A stretch of 64,000 nt of DNA from Phoenix dactylifera (lineage: Eukaryota > Streptophyta > Magnoliopsida > Arecales > Arecaceae). Every line of letters starts with the position of its first letter. Positions within the stretch are counted from its first letter, which is position 1. Below, piece after piece: positions 27,501 to 37,230 of this stretch. The stretch is from contig NC_052409.1 in NCBI RefSeq assembly GCF_009389715.1, positions 5,879,775-5,943,774 on the forward strand. Direction: 5' to 3'. The notes beneath the pieces were generated by a model that was not told where the DNA came from, ran no database searches, and was given only the letters and a program-made list of their open reading frames with translations. The position numbers were made by a program, and so were the translations under genes.

Positions 27501-28809
27501 AATAATTTAATATTATGTTATATTATGGAAAATTAATTTATAATAATAATTATAATATTTTATACCTTTATTATTGTATTATATTATAAATATTGTATTA
27601 TATTACATTACATTATAATACATTAATATGTTATTTTAAATAATTTAATATTATGTTATATTATAAGAAATTAATTTACTAATAATTATAATATTTTATA
27701 CTTTTATTGTTGTATTATACTATAAATATAATATATATTACATTATATCATAATACATTAATATGTTATGTTAAATAATTTAATATTATGCTATATTACC
27801 AAATATTAATTTACTCTAATAATTATATTACTATTATGCTATATTAACATAATATTATTTTATATTACAGTAATATTATACTATATCGTATATTTATATA
27901 TTAATTTATGTTATGTTTTATTATGTTCTGTTGTATAATACTATGCAATGTCCTTTATGGTAATTTTGTCATACAAAAGTACTTTCTCAGTTTGTTTACC
28001 AAACACAAAACAAAGTACCACAGCACTTTACGAATGTAGTTACCAAACAGCAAACAACTTTTTTATAACAGCTCTACTTCAGACAGCTCTACTTCCAACA
28101 GCTCTACTTCCAACAGCTCTACCGCCAACAGCTCCCCCAAACAGGGCCTTAAGCCAAGCTGCACACTTATAAAACAGATGCTATAAAAGATTGTGAATGC
28201 TATTAACTGATGTCATCCATGCAGCTTTAAGAGGTACACTTTGGTTAAGGTTAGAATTTTCTTTTTTTTTAAAAGGCAGTCATTGGGAGACTGGGGAGAG
28301 GAGGGGAGGACGAGGGGAAGCACTATATATTACTATGAGGTAAGGATGATATAATTTTGGTGAAATATGACAAGTAAAGGTCATGTGCAGGACTTTCTTA
28401 GCCAGGAGTTGGAGCCTAATTGTAGCAGACCTAGAGTAGTTCTGAAATCCGATCAAGAAAGCACTTTGACAGTAAAGATTAACGAAATGCTGTTAGTATC
28501 ATTGCAGAATATTATAGATTGTTGATATTTTGTTAATGCCATAGAGCTGCTGAGCAATAAGAAATGAAGAGACAAAAACATGAACATATGCCAAGAAGGG
28601 TAGTTAAAATGAAGAAGCAAATTTATGTAATGTTTGTTTTCATCAAATATCATGCTTTCCCTTTTCTAACAGAAACTTTAAAAAGAACAGAAAAGTTTGC
28701 ATACATACTTTATGGAAGGTTTGCTGTACATGAGGAGATTTTATGCCAAAAATTCATAATAGAAAAGAAACCTGGAAGAAATGTCATGTGAGAGTATGTT
28801 GTGGAGACT

Positions 28810-28884
<75 letters not shown>

Positions 28885-30139
28885 TGCAGTCTGGGCTCTG
28901 GATATATTCTGCAGTTGATAAAGACATGTAGAGTGGAAGATTATGTGCCAGTATATCGACTAACTGAAACATAATTGAGGAAAAGAACAATGCTTGTATC
29001 TAATCACTGGCTATACCGGGAGAATATGTAACTTTGCATGAGGAATGTATCTAGAGAACTTCTTTCACACACAAACACAAAACAGTACGAGTGTACAAGT
29101 TTTGCTTAATTTAGTTGCCATGAAGTTCTTTCTTATTAAAAAGCTTAAGGAATAGTTGCCATGTGGTTATTGTGGGAATCATCAGATGAGACCTAAATCA
29201 AAAACTGCAGTCTTTGATGTTTGGGATGAACAGGCAACTGTTAATCTGTTATCTGTTGTTTCATTAATTGGTCTGGTAGGAAACAAAAAGTTAATTAAAA
29301 GAGAATAACAATTTCTTATTAGTCCTTGTAGAGAGCCTTTTGTCCTCTCCACAATCCCCTATTGGGTTGTCAAAGTTTCAGCATTAATGGAGGACAAGTT
29401 TTAAAAATTCTTTTTTTTTGGGTGAGATCAAAGGATGATATTGACTGGCCATTCTTTGGTTTGGAAAATCCCCTGGCAGAGCCTCTCAAGGTAAATGCCT
29501 CCACTGATGAACATGCGATGCTTGATCGAGCGATTTTCTACAGAGATAATTTAGTTGCTCAGGCTAGTGCTAATCCTCAGGCGAACTTGCTATCCAACTG
29601 CAGTTTTTGTTTCTGATCTTTCTTGCACTCATGAACTCCTCACTGCTACATCTCTATCTCTTAACTATAACCACAGCCAACAAGTGCAAATCAAATCTTA
29701 ACCCAGCTTTGCGAACCTTTCTATACTGGTTATTCTTAACGACAACTGAATATCTTCTTGCTTAACTTTGTCATATCTACTCTACAGGCTTGTATATTGT
29801 GTATTAAAGACTATCTAGTGCCTTGTCGATGTTTAGTGGCCTTTTCTGAGGGTTACCAGATGCAACTCATTCGTTTCGACCTGGTCTTTTTTCGTGGTAC
29901 AGGGATTCAGGTGGTACACAAGGAGACTAAGGATTGATGAGGATGGAGATGTGGCAGACGAATTCCTGCATGAGATCGTGCCTCAGGCTTCCAGCACTGA
30001 TAAACAGATGGCACGGCCGAAGTTTCAGGTGAAGTACAATAACTGGCCCACTGCCATGGCTATGAGAAAACAAGTTATCGCTGTTGATGGGAACGTCAAG
30101 CTGTGCCTGGAGCACCAGGGGAAATTGCAGTGGGTTTGA
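24513..30139 (+). CDS. Conserved plant protein of unknown function, 161 aa, two exons
   Basis: Exon 1 is 24513-24761 (83 codons) and exon 2 is 29903-30139 (78 codons plus stop). They are joined in phase 0 by a GT-AG intron of 5141 bp, reading GGVQ then GFRWYTRRL. The N-terminus MGFFRRIAGFLGL looks like a short basic amphipathic helix that could touch a membrane (inference). Next come an Ala/Gly/Glu low-complexity stretch (about 19-40) and a likely compact domain with VPLTVERPSIGPVLIP, RWYTRRLRIDEDGDVADEFL, KFQVKYNNWP and a C-terminal HQGKLQWV. I see no catalytic motif, transmembrane segment or signal peptide. The pattern fits a small plant-specific protein whose role I do not know. The join is my inference: two conserved-looking halves, correct phase, good splice sites. 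I saw no intermediate exon, but a small one cannot be excluded. The intron holds a Tourist-like element and a long (TA)n(GA)n repeat. Confidence 0.8.
26718..28148. mobile_element. Tourist-like (PIF/Harbinger) non-autonomous element
   Basis: A 1431-bp element in the intron of the 161-aa gene. Its ends are inverted copies of GGCCCTGTTTGGG followed by R and GAGCT. The flanks show TTA at 26715-26717 and at 28149-28151, the 3-bp target duplication typical of PIF/Harbinger. The left subterminal part repeats AGCTG/CAGCT motifs. The right subterminal part (about 28069-28130) has four tandem copies of a 15-bp unit containing ACAGCTCTACTTCC. The centre is an AT-rich tandem array. No transposase frame is seen. 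Confidence 0.9.
27251..27835. repeat. 138-bp AT-rich tandem array inside the Tourist-like element
   Basis: Units begin near 27251, 27389, 27527, 27665 and 27799. The spacing is 138, 138, 138 and about 134 bp. Each unit runs through AATTATAATATTTTATA, a CATTAATATGTTAT block and TAATTTAATATTATG. The middle units are near-identical, the outer ones more diverged. Confidence 0.9.
28815..28882. repeat. (TA)n(GA)n compound microsatellite
   Basis: About 17 TA units pass directly into about 17 GA units, in the intron of the 161-aa gene. Likely length-polymorphic. Confidence 0.95.
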
Positions 30140-32878
30140 AAGGGAATTCCACAGGCTTTTGTAATGATGCCACTGTTTTGCATCCCCGATGGTCTCTGGT
30201 AATTGGCATCACGCATCAGAGCGCTCTGGAGCCTAGCCTGCATCTGTCATCAACTCCAAGTCATGCTGGGTGGTGGAATTCGTGTTGCTGTTACACAAAA
30301 CTAACCAATCATTTGTGCTGATATGTGATTGCATCTAGTCTGATCCATTCTTCAAACTGCATTGCGATTTTCTCCACCCAGTGTGAAAATTGCTTTAGCC
30401 ACGATTCTTAGAGTTTTAAAGAAGTGAGGATTCTTGTTTTCTTTTTAATGCTTTCGATGTTACAATCAAACATCTTGTTCATATTAGAATGTACACTTGA
30501 GAAAAATTCTGTCATTTTGCCTTAACTCACCTTTCCCACCACACCTTTCCTTCAACTTCTCCATGGCTGCCTGCATTTTCTTGCCTTTTTAACCTCTGAC
30601 TTTTTCTTTTTGCTATTGTTTGATTTAATGAAGCAAATCCAATTCCAAGATTGGAGTTTGTCTTGTGCTTTACATATGTTCGGATTCCATAAGGAGTGGG
30701 GCATGCCATGTGGCCTGCCACGTGGAGTGCACTTGAAAGTTATCTCTACTGCTTTGGCTACCACAATGACAACTAGATAGATGTGTAGTTTGCTAGGCTA
30801 ACCAGTATCAGCAGATCTCGACCGTGTGATTGCTGACGCTTAGCTCAGGGCAGATCTCTGGAATTCAGGAAAAAAATGAGGATCCTTTGCTAATGCTTGA
30901 AAAAAAAAAATCCAGTACATGAAAGTAAATAATACTTGGTGAAAACAACAAGAGATTAAGGTTATCAATATATGTGTATTTCTATAATTATGTAAATGTG
31001 AAGATTAGAGGGGCTAGAACAGCTAATATAAGTGGAAAACACCTCTATCTAACAACAATAGATGGGATGATAAATTTCCAATACATGAGCACATCCTGAA
31101 TAGGATACTTGGACTTTGCAAAAATAATAGGAAGAATCATATAAGGGAGAAAAAGATAAGTTACTCAAGGTTTTTAAAAATTCGCAGAACATTTACCGTG
31201 CTATTTTAGTATCGATGCTGCAGATCGCTATCTGAACCTTGTACTTCCTTGGGATCATCATCATAAGCATGGCCTCGTCCGCTTAGATGCGTAAATGGTG
31301 GGAAATTAGGAATTTATAGTAATCTAAACAGGTCAGGAGCGGGTTACATGATAGCTAATCTTATAAAAATGGAGATCCGATCATTGATGAGCAAAATGGC
31401 CCTGATGTTGCTCGAGGATGGTCACCTCTCTGAGAATTTCATTATGGTATATCTCTTAACAAACATAATAGCTAACATTAGTCGCTTTCTGTTATTGATA
31501 TCTACATTACTTTTTATATGTACGAGTAAAAATAGACATCTAACTTTTCTTGGGGTTACATAGAAAACGGATCATGCATTAGCATAGGAACTTTTATGGG
31601 ACATGAGAGTGGGCAGTCGAGCGAAGAGAGCGAAGCACTTGATGTTAAGGAGTTGGGATTGGGCAATTAAGTGAAGAGAGGGATCCGAGCATTTAAATTA
31701 TCTAGTGAAGCATCTAAAGTGTTGAACAAAGATAAGGTCACATGAGAGCCACCTGAGAAAGTACACAAAACGTTAATTAACGAGCCCTAGCTAATTTTGT
31801 TATCTAGACTGTAGATAAAAGATTAAGAATAGGGTGGTATTTTTGCATGGGTTGAGCAGTATTTTTTCTGGCATACTCAATTAAATGATCTAGATAGTAT
31901 TAAGCTATCATCTGAGCATTTCTTAGGATAAGTTTGATATCATCCTACCTAGTAACTCTGTTACGCCATGTTGTGTTAGCTCCTCTGCTGCTCTGCCAAC
32001 CAATTAGAGGTCATTTGATGGGAGTTTTAATACAACAAAGACATGAGCGTGTGAGCAAGTTGGTTTATCTTTTTATCAGGCATGGATACTTTTGGACATA
32101 CTCAGTATCGGAAACACGTACATACACTTGAAGATAATTTATGATTTCTTCACAATTATGATGATACATCTACTTTTCTTGTTGGGATCACTTGGTAAGT
32201 GCTTGCCATCAACAATACCGGCAGGTACTTTGCTTTCATAGATTTAAGCCAATTTTAGATTAAAAATTGTCATGGACCAGGACGACACAGTCACATTTTA
32301 AAGCCATATTCAAGAAACATGGTAGGTTCCTCATGAACCAAGAGCTTGATTTAGACCTAACGACCATCTCGCCGATCCCTGATGATGACTAACAATTGGA
32401 ACACCCCTAAATTTTAAACCAAAGGGAGAGACCAATTTTCTTGCTATGCAACAGTCTCATCAGGTCCTTACCATGCAATTCTCAAGTCAGACTGCATTAC
32501 ATAATAAAAAGTATACCACTAGAATTGTTGGGTTTTCCCACGGGTAATTAACACTTTCCATCCATACATTATTACTTCATTTCAATGGAAGTTTCAAGCA
32601 AAAAAGTCATCAACTCCACAATTCATCATTCCATAATAATAAGCGGTAAACAACAACTAAAACGTAAGCATTTCCTCATACAGCTTTGCCTACTCTTTGA
32701 CAACTTAACACAGACAGACCAGAAAAAGAGAAACTACTCAGCATAAAGATTAATTACATGGCTGCCTGTAGGTTAAAAATAGATAGACATTTTAAACAGT
32801 ATAAAAATTTCTTTGCATGTATGGAAATCTCTATCATCAAGATCACTTCAATATTTTGGTTGGTGCATTGTGTTTGCT
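30140..32878. other. Intergenic region between the convergent 161-aa gene and GMPP
   Basis: The 3' untranslated region of the 161-aa gene probably covers the first few hundred bases. The stretch 31200-31700 has the look of old repeat sequence but shows no terminal repeats or coding frame that I can name. The last 200 bases probably hold the 3' end of the GMPP transcript. No gene is supported. Confidence 0.5.
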
Positions 32879-34558
32879 TTACATTACAATCTCAGGCTTC
32901 ACAAAATGTGATTTGATCTCTTTGTGAGGCAGGACAACTGCTCCATTAAGGAACACAGTCTCCCCGACATGGACATCCTCTCCGAGCACCGCCATGCTGC
33001 TAACTTGAGCTGACTCCCCAACTGTTGAATACCATCCAATGATGCTGCCCGACACATGAGCTGATCTCTTCACCTGCACCCCCTTCATCAGGGTGCATGA
33101 TGATAACCTCACCCCCGGCTCGATCACACAATTGGGACCAATCACCACATCAGGCCCAATTAAGCACCCTTCACCAATCTTTGCACTCTCATCGATCAAC
33201 ACATTCCCAATGATGTTGCGTCCGACAGCAAGCTCCAATGCTGATTTCCTCCTCAGATAGTCTAAATAAAATCCAAGGCCTGTGAGGTAATCCTTGGGCT
33301 GTCCAACATCCATCCAGAATCCATCATAGACCATGGCATATAGGCATCCCTCCTTGGCAATGGAAGGGAAAACTTGCTGTTCTAATGATGAGGGACCAAG
33401 TGGAATTCGATTGAGAACAGAGGTGTTCAATAGGTATATGCCTGCATTAATTTTGTTACCTACAAATACTGCAGGTTTCTCAACGAATTTCTTGACCCTA
33501 CCTGAATTCTCATCCAAAACTACAACTCCATATTTTGATGGCTCAGCCACCTAGACACATTAAAGCATATATATATATAAGTATTAGCATCCACTTCCTC
33601 ACCATGGAAACATAAATCAACGAGAGCAAGGCACGCCATTTTAGTATTGGGTCCCATATCGGTGACACACTGTCACTATGTCAGTACAGTACGGTACGGG
33701 ACCGGTTCAGCATACTGAGTATCGGTACACCCCCTGTACCGTATACTAATACCAATCCGGTGCAGTACATTCTGTACCGATCCGCTGCAGTATGTCCCGT
33801 ACCGATCCGCTGCGGTATGGGACAACGAACCTTGAACAAAAGCATAAAATTCATCAAGAATGTTTGGTTATCTAACTCTCTTTCTTCTATCTTTGATTGT
33901 ACCCACATCATGAACCGATCTTAGAGAATTCGGGGTGAAAATGAACTCTACCTTGGTTACCATGATTGATGCTTCACCTCCATGAGCATTATGAAATTCA
34001 AGCATCTCTTTTAATGGGTATTCACATGTGATATCGCTGTTGAGCACGAAGAATGGCTTGTCAGCCTCCTGAAGCAATTTCTCCTTTGCAAGGGCCAAAG
34101 GGCCGGCAGTGCCCATTGGCTCATTTTCTTGAGAGCAGGTGATCTCGATCCCAAGCCTTGATTCAAACTCTTCGAGAAAGCTCAGCATGACCTGTGAAAG
34201 AGTAACTATGAAATCGATGAAACAAAATAAACTTGTAGATAGATAAGTGTTTTGCTCACTTGTGGCTGGTAATTGATGGCTAAGATGACTTCAGTTACTC
34301 CAGTAGCTTTAAGGGCTTCAATCTGATCAATTTCATGTGGCAATTAAACTTCATATATGAAAAGGTGGAAAAATGACAAATCAACAATGGCTTAAGAATG
34401 TAAAGTATAACCTAGTTCTAGAGAGCTATAGTTTGGTTTCAACTAACCTGATGCAAAATCATTGGCTTGTTGGCAAAGTCAACAAGTGGCTTTGGCATGC
34501 TGATTGTCAAGGGCCTCAGTTGAGTCCCAAATCCACCTACAAGGATGAGTGCCTTCAT
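32879..34558 (-). CDS. GMPP: Mannose-1-phosphate guanylyltransferase (GDP-mannose pyrophosphorylase), 361 aa
   Basis: Makes GDP-mannose from GTP and mannose-1-phosphate in the cytosol, feeding ascorbate synthesis, cell-wall mannans, N-glycans and GPI anchors (VTC1/CYT1 in Arabidopsis). Coding exons: 34558-34448, 34322-34260, 34191-33952, 33550-32879. All are in phase, and 361 aa is the usual length. The N-terminal nucleotidyltransferase domain shows [13 protein letters not shown] (8-18), [16 protein letters not shown] (85-93), NSD with Asp111, FVEKP (160-164), [10 protein letters not shown] and WMDVGQ with Asp219; the two Asp residues bind the metal. The C-terminal left-handed beta-helix (about 245-361) has hexapeptide repeats such as [19 protein letters not shown] and ends in KPEIVM. 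Oddity: residue 13 is Gln (codon CAA), where the family signature GxGTRLxPLT has an Arg that contacts phosphates. Everything else is intact, so this could be a weak or non-catalytic paralogue, or a sequence error. Confidence 0.96.
33650..33840. repeat. GTAC/CGGTAC-rich palindromic repeat in GMPP intron 3
   Basis: About 150 bp (33676-33826) hold eight GTAC tetramers, many within CGGTAC or GTACCG. The copy lies between GMPP exons 3 and 4. It resembles the denser tract at 60899-61113, and both have AAGGTYCG at one edge when oriented alike (here on the minus strand near 33834). Confidence 0.75.
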
Positions 34559-35096
34559 GGTGATTTAGTTGCTAATACTCCTTTATCTGGATTACTCTAT
34601 AATCAGAGTTACCACTTCACAGCTGAACTTCCAACCTTATGACGTGGTCTAAAAAGACAAGCTGGCTTGAAAAACTATGTTCGCTCGAATGAATTTTCTG
34701 TATCAAAAATACAACAGATAAAAAATATTCTTAATGCTAAATTGGGATACATATTAAGAATAATTACTTTAAAAATGTAAAAGTATTACTTAAAATTTAT
34801 GGATCTGTCAGATAACTTTTGAGTTCTTAAACATTCATCAGATGCTGCAGCACAGTCACTAGTCTTAGATAGGATAGCTCAGGTGTACGAAAAAATAGTG
34901 ACAACCCATAAAGGATTTACAAATTGCAGGTCATAAATAATGTGCTTCTTTAAAGATATAATGGTCTGTCACTTACTCCCTGTCATGACAAGGAAATGAA
35001 ACCAATGCATTCAGACATGTAGACATAGTACAAATTCGCAAACTCCATGTGGATTCCCATATTCTTAAAGTAAATATTTTCCTAACTACCAATAAG

Positions 35097-35950
35097 GTGG
35101 CATTTGGTGACCCAAATGGAATCACCAAGATGATCTTAGATCACTGGTGCCCTTATTTCGGGATAATCTGATCTCCGATGATCTAAAATCACTGTATTTG
35201 GTAGGCTATGTTTCAGTGATTAAAGATGCCTAAATATCTGCGAATAATCTATTTGCTATTCCATGGGATCCAAAATCACTGATCTTATAAGACCAAAACT
35301 ACCACAGATATAAAATATATTATAATAAATTATCAATACACTTATTAATATATTAATTATTAATATATTTCATAAAATCATATTTGTTAATCCTAAAATT
35401 ATTAATCCTATAAAAACATATGAATTATTATTATACAACTAATATTTTTATTTATACTTATAATATATTATTATTCTAATACCAATATTTATTTTTATTA
35501 AAAAATAAGGCAAATAGAAGTAATATATTAAATAATTTCATAATATAAATATAAAGTACAATAATATATTTATATTATAATTTAGAATTATAACTAAATA
35601 ATGATATGATTAATAATATATTATAATATATATATATATATCATAAATACAATATATATAATATGAATATTAATATAATATAATAGGAATATTGATATAT
35701 TATTTTTTTGCTAGACTGAGAGATATTTTTGCCTCCAAATTTCAACCCATGATCATTGCCATAGGGTGATCTTGGATACCCGACCTCAAGGAAGAATTTT
35801 CATCACTTGATTGGACGATGATTTGAGAAGTGGGGTTATTTAGAATCACTGCCATGTAGGAACACTATGGTGTAACCAAATGCGGTGATCTCATCACCTT
35901 CATCCACGTCACCCTTAATCTTAGGATGATCACCCCATACCAAATGTAGG
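35097..35950. mobile_element. Non-autonomous TIR element, copy 2 (GMPP leader intron)
   Basis: About 854 bp, homologous to 15310-16338. The left end GTGGCATTTGGTGACCC aligns with GGGGCGTTTGGTAACCC, and the right end is TACCAAATGTAGG. The same TGATC-rich arms flank an AT-only core (35290-35700). More decayed than copy 1. No coding capacity. Confidence 0.7.
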
Positions 35951-36150
35951 GGTGCAATCAAGCTAAGCCAAGTAGTTAGAGGTTTGAGCTCGACTTGAAT
36001 TAAAATACTCGAGATCGAAATTCGACTCAAGATCAATCGAGCCTTGATGTCCAAACTTGAACTCGACTCAATAAAAAAAAAGTAATATTCGAGATTGACT
36101 CGATTCGAATATCAACCAAGCTATATTCGAGTTCGAACGTAAATTCAAGC
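35951..36150. repeat. CTCGA/TCGAGT-rich dispersed repeat, copy 1
   Basis: Begins GGTGCAATCAAGC directly after the TIR element and is dense in CTCGA, TCGAG and TTCGA motifs. This is a common plant repeat style, and a second copy lies at 57013-57440. Superfamily unknown. Confidence 0.6.
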
Positions 36151-36765
36151 CTTGATCATAATTAAAAATATGATTAAAACAAAGATAACTCAAAGATAAC
36201 AGAGTCCAGCTCAATAATTTCATGATTCCAAAGTCTACCAGAGAAGGGTAGAACGGCAACTATTTGCAAATTCATCACTCCACATAGTTCCAAGCATACC
36301 CTAATGATAGAGGAACCCCACCAAATTTAGAATACAAAAGTGGACTTCTAGCTTGAGTCGCTTACCAACTCACTCAAAGAGAGGCCATGCCATCGGATGT
36401 GCATCCTGGTTTAATTTTCGTTTCTCATGCTTGATCGCCCTATTAGATCACCTATCATTTTTAAATATACTAATAACACTTACATTAAGAAAAAATTATA
36501 TCTATAAACAAAAAGGTTTTGCTCACATCAATTCCAGCTCCCAACTCTAATATAACATAGAACAAGTTGACGAAGAAGCAAGGCAGTGCAACTCAAAAGA
36601 ATAAATAGAACATCATACTACAGTAGAAACCACGAATTAAACCAAACTTATCACCCATTATACCACAACAAAAAAAAAAACAAATTTCTGATTCTAATGG
36701 CAAACTTTCCATCAAAAGAAACTAGAAAAAAACCCATCAAAATCTTGTATTTAGCTCTCCAACAG

Positions 36766-36766
<1 letters not shown>

Positions 36767-36819
<53 letters not shown>

Positions 36820-36837
36820 AAAAAAAAAAAAAAAAAA
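36767..36837. repeat. Homopolymer junction C43 followed by A28
   Basis: The plus strand reads 43 C then 28 A without interruption. In the GMPP leader intron, the sense strand is therefore T28 then G43. Such a long C/G run is exceptional for plant nuclear DNA and could be real or an assembly artefact. Confidence 0.95.
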
Positions 36838-37230
36838 CCACCGACATTAAAAAAAAAGTACCAAAAATAGAATTTTTCCCATCTACTTTCCTGCTTTCTT
36901 TCAACACGATACTAGCAACTGTTACATCCGAAGAACTCCCATACATACATACCGATCACAAACCAAAAACTACTAGAAAAGATACATTCCCTCTTTAAAA
37001 ACAATCAATCGAAAAACCTCCAGTTTTCTCCTATCCCGGAACAAGCTCAGAGATCGAACGCCAAACTGAGACCAAGGCCCAAGAATTCCTCACCTTCAAA
37101 GATCGAAGAAGAAACAAGCGAGCCGATTATCTCAGTCGAAGCCGAAAAGCCCCTAACCCTTACCCTAATTTCGAAGACGAGAAATTCTAAACCCTTGGGA
37201 GAGAGAGCCGAGTGAGGGCGGAGAGCATCG

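Larger units (their letters stand above)
34559..37230 (-). other. GMPP 5' untranslated region with a probable leader intron
   Basis: On the minus strand a CT-rich leader-like exon (about 37230-37094) ends in TTTGAAG before GTGAGG, a good donor at 37093. A matching acceptor, GTCTTTTTAG, precedes 34648, about 90 nt upstream of the ATG at 34558. That gives a leader intron of about 2.4 kb (34649-37093). The exon contains the telomere-like string TTAGGGTAAGGGTTAGGGG near 37150-37172, a telo-box-like motif often seen in plant leaders and promoters. A TATA-like TTTATATTATT lies near 37262-37273. The promoter and transcription start are inferred, not proven. Confidence 0.6.

Noticed and set aside
29362-29616. 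84-codon frame, possible extra exon of the 161-aa gene
   Set aside because: Exon 1 and exon 2 join in phase with continuous sense without it, and the peptide resembles nothing I know.
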